A stretch of DNA of 64,000 nt, taken from the NCBI GenBank assembly GCA_010093485.1, contig MU001511.1, positions 248,001 to 312,000 on the forward strand. Direction: 5' to 3'. This document shows, piece after piece, positions 21,464 to 31,873 of the stretch. The DNA is from Karstenula rhodostoma CBS 690.94 (taxonomy: Eukaryota; Ascomycota; Dothideomycetes; Pleosporales; Didymosphaeriaceae). The notes below the pieces were generated by a model that was not told where the DNA came from, did no database searches, and saw only the letters and a list, made by a program, of their open reading frames with translations. Made by a program: the position numbers and the translations under genes. The number at the start of each line of letters is the position of its first letter. Position 1 is the stretch's first letter.

Positions 21464-22045
21464 TATTGGGGGTTGGGTTGGGTTGGGTTGATTGGATTTG
21501 TGTCTGGAAGGGAGGGTGTTTTTGGATATCTCGGTAGAGGTACCTTTTGTCTACGGTGCTTGTTTGACAGATAACGGATGGGAGATGCAATTGTTCGAGT
21601 GCCTGTTCTTGTTACGTATTGTGATTCGGCGATTTGATTTGGATGATTCGTGCACCATGGACATGTTACTTCCACACTTATGCTAGAAGGTAATAAGACC
21701 GGCTATAAGTGTCTACGAATCTTCTACCGCATTTGGAGTAGACGTCTGAGCACTACCTTCGCACGAGAGAGATGACTTTGCCATTGCATTTTCAACCTTG
21801 GATACTGCCTAGGTTGTTCGGTGCGCTATGTCCGAGTCCGATGCTATGACCGACTCTGACCGACACCGGATGATAAGTATATATACCACACGAGTATGAA
21901 CGCTCAGCACTCAGTTCATGTGTGAGCATCACTACAAGTTGTCTTCCTTCTTCTAGACTTTCGTACTAGATGTTCAAGTAGTCGTCGACTACACCTTTTC
22001 CCTCTCACCAACCCACACCAACCCCTCCAGCCCAAACAAAAAAAA
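21464..22045. other. Upstream region of the FAD monooxygenase
   Basis: No gene. Contains the TATA box listed next and, just before it, several short CGACTC/CCGAGTC-like inverted and direct copies (about 21832-21870) of unknown meaning. Confidence 0.4.
21878..21885 (+). promoter_or_regulatory. TATA box of the FAD monooxygenase gene
   Basis: TATATATA 160 bp before the ATG at 22046; sequence and spacing fit a core promoter. Confidence 0.4.
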
Positions 22046-23296
22046 ATGCACGTCCTCATCAGCGGCGCAGGCATTGCCGGCCCCACCCTTTCCTGGTTCC
22101 TCGCCCAAGCCTACATCAAGAGCACCATCATCGAAAAAGACCCCGCTATCCGCCCCCACGGCCAGTCCGTCGAGCTACAAGCCACCGCCCTCGCTGCCTT
22201 CAAGAAAACCGGTCTCTGGCCCCAAGTCCGCGCCCGTCACACCTCGGAAAAAGGAACGCAGTTTGTCAACGGGAAGGGCGCGCCTTTCGCGCTATTTCCC
22301 GTCAGAGAAGGGCTACAGGCGAGTTTCACGTCCGCGTTCGAGATACTGAGAGGCGACCTCGCGGATATCCTGTACCAGGCGACGAAGGAGCATCCGGATG
22401 TTCGATACCGCTTTAGCACGACCATCACCCGGGTCCTGGAGAACGACGCACGCGGTGTGAGCGTCGACTTCAGCGACGGCAGCTCGGGGGTCTTCGACCT
22501 CGTCGTCGCAGCTGACGGCCAGTGGAGCAAAGTCCGCGCGCACGTCTTCGATCCCGCGACTATCGCTATGCGGCATAAAGGTATGTACGGCGCGTACTGG
22601 ACCATCCCGCGCGTCCCCTCGGATAACGCCTGGTGGAATATCCACTTCGCGCTGGGGCGGCGCATCATGGCACTGCGACCAGACCCTTATGGCGCGGTGA
22701 GGGTGTACATCACGTGCATGCCTGGCGCAGCGCGAGAGAAAAGATGGCGGGCTGTAGCGCGCAGCGACAGGCAGGCGCAGGAGGATCTTGTGAAGCAAGA
22801 GTTTGCCGACGCGGGGTGGCAGGCGCCGCGGTTCCTGGAGGGCTTGGAGAAAGCGCCCGACTTTTACTTCCAGGTTGTGGAACAGGTCCGTATGCAGCGG
22901 TGGTCTAGCGGACGCGTCGTGTGTATTGGGGATGCGGCGTATGCACCTACGCCGCTCACTGGTGCGGGAGCCTCGCTCGCAGTGCTGGGTGCATATGTGC
23001 TGGCGGGTGAGATCAGTGAGTTGATGCCTGGAGAACATCCGTCCAAAGCCCTGGAAGCGTATGAGACCAAGTTCCGCCCGTTTGTCGAGGAGACGCAGAA
23101 GATTCCTGGCGTGGTCCCTGGGATCGCGCATCCTCGGACGAAGTGGCAGCGGTGGCTGCTGGAGACTGGTCTGGCATGCGTGGCGTGGCTTTTGGGACAG
23201 TCGTGGATAGCGAGGTGGTTAAGGACTGAGGAGGCGGAGGATGAGGGATTTCCGCTGCCATGGTATTCGAAATTTGAAGGATTGAATGGGGAGTAA
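22046..23296 (+). CDS. FAD-dependent monooxygenase (PHBH fold)
   Basis: Intronless, 416 residues. The ATG at 22046 directly follows an A-run. Motifs in order: Rossmann GAGIAGP (7-13), SVELQATALAAFKKTGL (41-57) including the substrate-side helix typical of this family, DG motif AADGQWSKVR (155-164), and GD motif VVCIGDAAYAPTPLTGAGA (291-309). These define the aromatic-hydroxylase class of flavoprotein monooxygenases (FAD_binding_3), which use NAD(P)H and oxygen on aromatic or polyketide substrates. The C-terminal 45 residues hold a hydrophobic Trp-rich segment that could associate with membrane. The substrate cannot be told from sequence. There is no biosynthetic core enzyme nearby, so a stand-alone or catabolic role is possible. 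Confidence 0.85.
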   Translation: MHVLISGAGIAGPTLSWFLAQAYIKSTIIEKDPAIRPHGQSVELQATALAAFKKTGLWPQVRARHTSEKGTQFVNGKGAPFALFPVREGLQASFTSAFEILRGDLADILYQATKEHPDVRYRFSTTITRVLENDARGVSVDFSDGSSGVFDLVVAADGQWSKVRAHVFDPATIAMRHKGMYGAYWTIPRVPSDNAWWNIHFALGRRIMALRPDPYGAVRVYITCMPGAAREKRWRAVARSDRQAQEDLVKQEFADAGWQAPRFLEGLEKAPDFYFQVVEQVRMQRWSSGRVVCIGDAAYAPTPLTGAGASLAVLGAYVLAGEISELMPGEHPSKALEAYETKFRPFVEETQKIPGVVPGIAHPRTKWQRWLLETGLACVAWLLGQSWIARWLRTEEAEDEGFPLPWYSKFEGLNGE

Positions 23297-23509
23297 GGTT
23301 AGCTGACGGCACTGCATGTTGGGACTGTTTATGTATATGCAGATACTCTTTCTGATGTTGTACGTTATACTTTATTCAATGATAGAGGAGGGAGAATCCA
23401 CCCAAATCATACAAGCAGAGAAACCGCGCCCTATAACCTTGAGTCAGCCAAATTCTGATGATTTCCAACTAGACGGGTACCCATCAAGATAGGTAGCTCG
23501 TGTGACGTC

Positions 23510-24570
23510 TTAGAGATCCCGTACTTGAGAAATCAGGTCGTGAATACGGCGCGTCCGCGTCCACCGATCGATAGACGCAAGCTTAGAGCCACAATTGCAA
23601 AAGACCAGCCATTGAGAAAAGTCCGGAGAGCGAATATCCATTTCCTCGAAGTAGCCCTTCCATCGCGGAAAATCTCTTGTACCGACGTAACAAACATTCA
23701 CAGGACCCGGTGCCGTAATCCCTACTCCGATCCTGCCGTGGCTTCCAGAAAAACGCCAGCTGTGTATCCAGAAGATTGAACCCCCAGACACTTCGTCTTG
23801 GAACTTCTTGTTGTTGTGGTTCACAATTCGATTGAATTCTTGCAGATAGCCATAACGGGAAGCTATATTCCCCCTGCCGAGCCGAAATGTATTGTATTGG
23901 TGTACGCACATCGATGAACCGGGTCCTCCGTACCTGTGTCCGCACGTCCTGCAGTTGAATCCCGAGTACGTGGTGGTACTTCTTAGCCGGCGCCGGGGTT
24001 TGGAACCGTATGTCCTCGGCCAGTTGATCAACTCGTGCGACACAAATTGGATTTCGGTGTTGGGGTGAGCGATCCGGAACTCGGCAAAATGATAAAGCTG
24101 GACAGGAATGCCTAGTGATGGACGTTTGAAAGATAATTGCAGCAGCCCCGGGCCGTATGCATTGTGCTCATCCCCATAGAAACTCGTCACAAACGAGGCG
24201 AAGTCGTCGAAGGATATCCTGACCGATGACGTGCGCTTCCAAATTGGAAAGTACTCAGCCCGCACCTGGCGGCAAACCTGTGTCAAGCCGTAGTACTTGC
24301 GGGACGAGCGAGTGTAATCTTCGATCGGCCATTGCTTTGTACCTCGACGCACAAGTAGCGGGAGGTGGCCACCGGCAATCTCGTGGGCTCCCTCATCCGC
24401 AAAGAAGTAGATGAGATTGCGGAGCTCTGTTTCGAATACGTTAGAGTGCGGCAAGATACAGCGGAGGGAAACATACCACCAGGCAAGCCCAAGAGGCTCA
24501 GGCGGTTTGGGGTACATTCTTGCGCATTGGCTACGGCCGCGTTTGTCGATAGCGGGCTGTGAACCGCCAT
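23510..24570 (-). CDS. F-box-like protein with CX2CX11CXH motif, copy 3
   Basis: Exons join(23510..24426, 24477..24570) on the minus strand, 336 residues, ATG at 24570. The 50-bp intron falls in the same Glu codon and phase as in copies 1 and 2, joining LSLLGLPG to ELRNLIYFFADE. KYYGLTQVCRQVRAEYFPIWKR and CRTCGHRYGGPGSSMCVH (CX2CX11CXH) follow. A further GTAAGC..TATAG intron (24573..24627) probably lies in the 5' leader, ending 2 nt before the ATG. The C-terminal half is longer than in the other copies and Trp/Arg-rich. The frame is also open upstream of 24570 in a different reading, but that runs through the minisatellite and lacks the family start. Function unknown. Confidence 0.75.
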
Positions 24571-25369
24571 TTCTATAAGCCATATTGCCAGTCAGAGACG
24601 CCGTGTGTCTGAAAGGTGCTTGCTTACTCGTAGCTGAGCCACCGGTACCCTCCAAGGCTGAGTTCAATACTTCGCAAAGCGAGAGACGTGGTAGTGTGAT
24701 ACTAAAGTTAAGAGTTAGTGGGCGTGTATAGAGAGAGCTCTCAAAATGTATGAGTAGGAGAGAGAGCTCTTCCGCTCTTGCTTCTACAAGAGCTCTCTCT
24801 CCCGAATGCAAGAACGCGAGGGCTCCCTCTCCTGGAAGCAAGAGCGGGAGAGCCCCCTCTCCCTGAAGCAAGAGCAGAAGGGAGAGCTCTGTCCCATCGG
24901 AGCCGAGCTCACGCACAGCTCACGCACTGCGCACTAGCGTGTCCTCCAAGTGAGTGCTAAAACCGTCACCAAACCTCTGACTATCACAAAAGCTCAACCT
25001 TTCGCATGACTAACTATAAATACCACAGGGACTTTCTACATTGCGCGTTTCTGAGTAGGATCAATATTGAAGCTAATCAGACGACTGTAGCTCAGCACTT
25101 CCCCAGCTGAATGCATGTTCGAAAAGCGCTGTTAACTTGAACGGACATGATTTGTAAATGCTGGACGTTTCGGAGTCGATCTTTCAATGAGCTTTTTTCT
25201 TTTATTTGAGAGTTTGAGGACCGGAATTGATGGGTTGTGCGTAGTTGATTGCAATATGCACTGCAGCTAACCTGGCCTGATAGCCTCCAATGGAACATAT
25301 ACCTTCAATACCCACCCGTCACCGTACAACATCTCCCTCCATCTCTTTCGGCTGGCTCGCATAATCCGT
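24571..25369. other. Intergenic with minisatellite
   Basis: Upstream region of F-box-like copy 3, with the repeat listed next, and the 3' flank of the ankyrin giant. No gene supported. Confidence 0.4.
24731..24895. repeat. GA/CT-rich minisatellite with GAGAGCTCTC palindromes
   Basis: Four imperfect units of about 24-31 bp (near 24780, 24804, 24834, 24865) share a GAAGCAAGAGC-type left half and a GGGAGAGC..CTCTCCC right half. Palindromic GAGAGCTCTC-type cores recur at 24731-24783. It lies 160-320 bp upstream of copy 3. Confidence 0.65.
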
Positions 25370-28300
25370 TCAGGCATGCCCCGCCCCGCTCACCGTCCTA
25401 TCCACCACCTCTACCTCACCCTCGTCCACATCCCCCTTGATAGCGTTTTGGTACCAGTCCCTCACCTCATCCGCCTCCCTGCTCACCTCCACTTCATCGC
25501 CATCCTCCTCCCTTACCACAGTTTGCGGAACAGCCCTCCTTTCCATGTGCCTCTTCGCTAGCCGATTTGCCACCTCATTCGCATCCAGCAAACTGACCAG
25601 CTTCCGCTTCGAAGACCCTCGTGAGTGCAACGCGACCTCTCTGCACTGAGCCCAGATGCTCTCCACGGTGTTCTGCTGGGCAGACTCGACGTAGTGTTTC
25701 GCGAAGCTTTCTGTATTGCGGCTAGTGATGGACTGGCGGCCGCTGTAGCGTAGAGAGGGCGCGTCGCGCACGTTCCCTGCGAGCCATGCGTCTTCTGCCA
25801 TTTCGAGAGACGTACGTCCAACGCTGTTTTCGCGGAAGAGGAGGTCTGGGCGACGGTTGAGGATGGCGGAAATATATTCCTGTCGCTGGTTCTTGACGGC
25901 CCAGTGCAGGGGAGTGTCGCCCGCGCCGTCCAGCAGCTCGAGAAACGCATAATTGGTCGGAGTCGCAAAGTCGAGCAGTGTCTCGAGGATCTCCATGTTG
26001 AGCTCTCCGTGCCTATAGCTGCCGACCCCGGTCATCAGGTGAGCGACGGGTGTCAGGGAACCGGGAGGGGCCGAGGTGCGTTCGCTGAGGAGTGATGGAA
26101 TGAGACGGGAATCGATGAGACCCAGCATACGCTTGAGAATGGCGTTGTCGGTGATGAGAGAATGTGTGTAGGGTGCGACAAGGAGTACGTCTAGAAGATT
26201 GGAACCCGTAGATGTGCGGGCAGTCTGGTCTGCGCCTGCTTCGATGAGAAGTTTGGCAGCACTAAAGCGGTGGAGGGAGAACGCGAGGAGGAGCGGCGTG
26301 TATCCATCTGCGGATCTGATCTCTAGAGACTCGGGCATTGTGTCAATGAGGTACTTGATAAGTTTTTGGGCCTCATGTCCCGGATTTGCCATCACGGCAA
26401 GATGCAGTGCGAGTTCACCTACACAGAGTTAGTATTGTTATTCTGCCATAGAGACTGACAACTCACGTCTAGTGCCCAGCCACTTCCTGAGCAGCTTTTC
26501 GAAACCGCCGGCATTCTTGTTGAGATGTGCAATGTACTTGTCATGCTTGTATGCTTCAGCAAAGTCAAGGTAATGGCGCGCTGGCGCATCGCCGAGGAAC
26601 CATTCCACAGCTTGAAGGCTACCCTTGAAAGCAGCGCTTAGGAGCGGCGGGACGTTGTCTGAGACTCCTTGCGAATAAGTACCACGAGCAGCATTGATCC
26701 AAGCGGGACGCTTTTTGCCATGGACCTACAACAGTTAGTGTTGGAGTCTCAAGTAGAGGTACGCACTCACACTGAGACCTTGGTAGAACTTGGGCTTTTC
26801 GCGGTATTTGACCCCGGAATTCTTGACGAAGGATTCCAGCTCGACTCCTGCACCTGTGTGCTTAATCATTTCCGCCAGCAGTTCTGTGCGGCCATACTCA
26901 ATGGCCAGGTTGAAGTCGCATCCAGAGAATGAAGGTATGCCAGAGGAAGCATCGAGGTTCTTAGCTAGCCTGTCCGTCCACTCAACGTCGAGATCGAGAA
27001 GGAATGAGAACAATGACCTGTCGTTGGTGATAAGAGCCCAGGACCCAAGACTGCATGTAGAGTCGCCCTTGCTGGAAACATCAACTTTGCGATCATCGAT
27101 GCCGTAGGTAATTTGCTTCTCAGGGAGGAAGTGCTTGACGTAGTTCCACGTCTGAGCCCCTCCGGCCATGAACTGAAGAGGTGAAACATTGCTCTTGACC
27201 TGCGTCGAAAGCTCCCCAATGTTTTCGATTGTGAACTTGTCGTCAACGATCTCCTCATACACGGGGATGTCGCTCGCATCACTCTCATCGTCTTCGTCCT
27301 CATTCGCGAGCCGGTAGCGCGACTTCTTAAAATCGTCCTCTTCTGCTGGCTGGAACTGCGCGTAGCATATTTCAACGAGAGCTCGCGCAAGATCAAGATG
27401 GCCACGAAGGATTGCGACGCCGAAGATGTTGTTACACTGTCCATCTTCGGTGCTGATTTTGAGTGGGCTGTTATCTCCCCACGGGGCCAGCGTCAGGGTT
27501 TTGATGGTCTCGAGATCGTTATCCCACGCCGCTTGGAACCTGTACTTGCGTTAGGATACACACTGACGAGGCAGTGTAGTACTTACAGTTTCTCATAAGC
27601 CAATCGCGTTTCATCGGTCAAATCATGCACCGAGAAGTCGAATTTGATTTCGAAAGGCGGTGGTACCCACGGCTGGTAGCCGTAGTTGTATGTTTGCCTC
27701 TCTTCGATCTTCACATCCGGGTGGATTTCCTTGAATGTCTTGGCCCCTTCGCTCACCAAAGCTTGCTCAAGCTCTTGGAACTTCTTCGACATCGCTTCAA
27801 TGGCCTCCAGTCTTTCTTCCCAGCCCTTGCGCCCCGTGAAAGACTTGAGTTGCTCTTCATACATCTCCCTGGCACGTTTGTCCTCTGCACTTGCGCGCTC
27901 CAACTGGACTTGGGCGACAAAGTGCTTGTACGTTCCATGTTTAATGCCTTCGAGGTAGTCGACCCCATCCTTCAAATTGATGCGAGGCTCTGAGGGCTTG
28001 CCCGGTTCTCCACGAACATCGGCATCAAGGTCGGTGATCTTCTTCCGAACAATATCAAGCACGGAGTCCATGTCTGAGTAGCTGTAGTTGTAGTTCCTGT
28101 CGAGGCTCTCCCTCGTTGACTTGGTGAGGGTGTTGGAGTCCGCACCCATGTGCAACAGACGGAGAGCAATTTCGGGAAGCTCGTTCATGATTGCGAGTAC
28201 AATCGGCTGCTCGACATCTCGGGTGAAGGTGCTTCGGTTTGATTCAGAATTGTTACGAGCTATGTCGTTGTCGAATTGAGACTCCATCGACTTCATCCAG

Positions 28301-30949
28301 TCCTTGAAATCGATGGACGGACTCGCGCCACACTCGAGTAGCTTTAACGCTGCCAGTGCATTGCCCGAAGAGACCGCACTCATCAAAGGACTTCGTGTAG
28401 ATGGGTAATATGATGACGACCCAAAGGCGGCCAGATGATTAATGGCTCGCTTCGCTGCAGGCTCATCATCCTGTATCAGTATATCCAGTAAGGCAGGTTC
28501 TTGCACAGAAATATAGTGAAGTGCAGTAGCCTGTTTTGTGTCGGCTTGAGCGGAAGTCGCACCTAGCGACAAAAGTGTCCTGGTCATTTCTTTGGCTTCC
28601 TCCAAAGGAAGATTCAGTGACAGCACGAGGGTCAATATAGCACCCTTAGGCGACTTGTCGTGCTCATTGAGAAGTTTGATCGGCAGAAGGACGTCTGCTC
28701 CAAATGACTGAACCAGTTCTTTGACGACTTCGGTATGTCCCTTCAATATGGCAAGGTGAAGAGGTGAACACTGGAGATCCCACGCTAGGACATTGACGTC
28801 GTACACATCGGGATCGTCCTCGTCCTCCTCGGGAACCGCATCGTCGGTCGTCTTCTCCCCTTCTTTGACCCTGATATACGATCCAGTCGTTGTCGTGCGT
28901 GATTCATCATCGGATTCGGCCTCGTCTTTCTCAATCATGTCGACGTCGCTATCATCGTCTTCCTTTACTGAGGTCGGTTGCTCGCTCGGGCATTCTTTCT
29001 TGGACGCTCTCTCAGCCATACGCGCTTTCTTGCGAGCATCCTCTTTCTTGGCCTCTTCTTCCTCGTTCTCCTCGCTCTTCTGCATAATGAGTCTGACCAT
29101 CTCCACATTACCTCGGGCGGCAGCTAGATGTAGCGCTGTTCTTCCGTCCGCAAGACGTGCTACAAGACGGGCGCCGCGATTAATCAAGGCACGAACAATT
29201 TCCGGTGTGGACGAAGTAACAGCCAAGTGGAGTGGTGTGCGACCAGCTGGCAAGAGTTAGCATACTGCCCTAGTAACACCTCAAGATCATACTGACTATA
29301 GTCACGGCAATTGGGATCGGATCCCTCTTGCTCCAACCAATCAACGACGTGCTCCAGATCTTCGTCAACAATGGCTTGACACAAGCGAGCAGTATTCCCA
29401 ACGTAAGCCATCTCTGTCCAGTCATCATCCGTGATGGGATTGAATGAGCCAATAGCTTGACGCCCGGGGTCATCCTTGATGAAAGATATCTTTCCAGAAA
29501 CGTAGATCCTGCCCTCTTCATCTGCGACATCATGTTCTTCAGGTGTCACCGGTTGGGGGCAGAACCCACAACAATCAGTGATGACGTCTTCAGCAAACCC
29601 GAAGAAAGCAGGGTGACGATGTAGGTTAACCTCGCGATCTTTGGGCTTGTTCCACTCCGAGTTCAAGAGCAGGTCTTTGGTGTACAAGAGCTTCTCGATT
29701 TTCTTGGCATGATACGGCGGACCATAGGGAATGGTGAAGGTATGGTAGTCACTAACATCGTCCTGCTATTGTTTAGAAACAGTGCAAGTCTTAATGTTCG
29801 CAATGCAAATACCTGTTCGACCCACTCCGCAATTTCATCCTCATGGCGATCTTTGATGTTATCCCTCATCGAGAAATTTCTGTGGCGATTAACCGGCGGA
29901 CGGCCACGTTCCCTTCGTCGCTCGTCCATGTACGCCTCCCTCTCCGTTTTTGTCGGAAGTCGTTCAAGCACAAGCAACCGCGCAAGACCGACAGTCCGCC
30001 CGAAGTTGCGCTCGAAGATCGTCGGGTCAACACGGGAGCGTTCCAGCAAAGGCCAATACACCTCAAAGCCCCGATGGGAGTACTTGGACAGACGGCTCTC
30101 GTAAGATGGAGAACGACGCGTCAGGTCAACTGTGTTGGCTTGAGTCATGTACGCAGTCAACGCTCGTGGTGCGGCCCAGACTTGCTTGCCGTCGTAAGCG
30201 GCGCAGGAGCAATCGACATCGAAGCCGGTGAGAATCTCAGAGACCGACTTGTAGATGCGCAGTACAATCTGTATGTGGCGAGTCGGGTACTGACTGGCAA
30301 TGGTGATTGCGTTCTTCGTTCGGATGGTAGTTGTCTCGGTTAGGATGGAATCCTTGATCCTCTTCTCAATCTCAATAATCTTCTTCACTGCCTCCTCTTC
30401 GCTAAGCCCGTAGATGAAAAGATCAACATCGGAAGCTGGAGCGATAGTCTCATGATAGTACTGCCTTAGTGCTCGTTTCGACTTTCTGTGCTGCTCTGGA
30501 ACAGGCAACAAGCACGTCACTACACTCGACCCAGCAGCAACGACATTGCTCCAATCCAGATCGACAAGAGAACTCTCGCAAAACAGGGCAAAATTTTGCT
30601 GAAAGTCCTTCAGGTCTTGGACAATGGCAGGTGAATCGTTGGGACGCCTTTCGTTTTCGTCAAGCGGCATGACGTATCGCTCCTTCTTTTCTTGTGACTC
30701 GGAGGCGAGGTCTCGCGCTCGGATCTTGAGGCTGGAAGTGTGGCCGTTGAAGATGGGGACGACATTGAGATGCTCTTCCGCTAGGACAGGATGACTCGGC
30801 TCCTGGGCGAATACTTCCCGTAGCTTTGCATCGTATTGTTTGTAGGGTTCAAGAAGCTCGAGGAGCGGTGTGTCGGGATGGGACTCAGCGTAGGAGATGA
30901 AGTCAGCATGCTTCGCGGGCACATCCGGCAGCGTTGTGAAAGAGACCAT
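25370..30949 (-). CDS. Nucleotidyltransferase-like protein with ankyrin repeats
   Basis: Six exons on the minus strand, join(25370..26418, 26467..26725, 26771..27539, 27587..29246, 29297..29765, 29813..30949), introns 45-50 bp, 1401 residues, ATG at 30949. The N-terminal 380 residues show the three signatures of a nucleotidyltransferase fold: AAGSS (138-142), SDVDLFIYG (173-181, the DxD metal site) and FDVDCS (243-248, third acidic strand). A Cys-rich segment (ITDCCGFCP) follows. From about residue 535 come ankyrin repeats (GRTPLHLAV, GRTALHLAAARG, SPLHLAILKGHTEVVKELV, and later GDTPLHWAVKNQRQ), with an acidic insert and a coiled-coil-like stretch between clusters. No viral or RNA-modifying partner domain is seen. 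The catalytic activity is predicted, not shown. The second intron uses a less common GTCAGT donor. Confidence 0.82.
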
Positions 30950-31873
30950 GGTCGTAGTTGAAGAGCACTGGCAGGTTGAGGTATCGAAGGAAAGGTGGCT
31001 TCGAAGCGTCTCGTGACTTTGATGGAATAACTGGGAAGGTGCAGCTGGAAGTTTGAGCAAGAGAGGAGAAGAGGTGTATCGTCCTCTTATACGAGTCGAG
31101 GTTTTCGCATCTTCTCTCCAGTAATACAAACCTACGGAATGGCTGTTCAGGCGGGCGAGAAATAGTGGAAAGGTGCGTCAGCTGCCTACGCGACACTTTC
31201 GCGCGATTGGCGGTTGCCTCCAATGCGCCAGGCAGACATGCACGCCACGACACGCTAGCCATGTTCAAATTGTGGAGGCCTGCAAACCCGACGCAGCCAG
31301 CTTGTCATGGCGACCTTTGTATGTGGAGGCTGCAGTGCGCACGGCTGTACATTTGTACCGATCGTCTGCGCCGCCGCCGGATGAAATGGATGAAGGGAAG
31401 GAGTGTGCGCTGACGTCATCCGCCATCTACATTCACGGCAATAAAATGTATGCATCGTCTTTGCAACAAGCAATAGTGGTAATCCCTGACCCCTAGCCCT
31501 ACGATATTCTCGCAAGTCTTTGATTAAACACAAAACAGTTCGTCGCAAACAAACCAATCCCATCCCTACACAAAACCATACAGAAGATACTACGAAGAAC
31601 ATTAGGGAGAGTTACGAATTAGAGCGTGGCACAAGCCAGCAGTAAAACAAGCGGGAGAAATGGTATAATACGGGAAACAGAACCGCATACCACACATGGT
31701 CGTGGGTGTGCATATGTGCGAGAGGGTGAAAGTGAAAACAAAGGCAGACCATCTAGCGCCAACAGACGGACGATCCAAGAAAGCCCAGCCAGCCCGTCCT
31801 ACAAGAGAGAAAAAAGTAGTGGTACTTGGTTTTTTGGCGTTCAAAATCAATCCAATAAACGCCTTGGTCGTCG
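30950..31873. other. Intergenic between two minus-strand genes
   Basis: Upstream region of the NTase-ankyrin gene and 3' flank of the Kelch gene. It carries the CRE listed next. No gene supported. Confidence 0.4.
31411..31418. promoter_or_regulatory. CRE palindrome TGACGTCA
   Basis: Perfect TGACGTCA 462 bp upstream of the NTase-ankyrin start; third copy of this palindrome found outside genes in the window. Confidence 0.25.

Noticed and set aside
28793..29260. Ser-rich 155-residue frame antisense to the ankyrin region
   Set aside because: Low-complexity shadow of the acidic insert (Glu/Asp codons read backwards as Ser/Phe).
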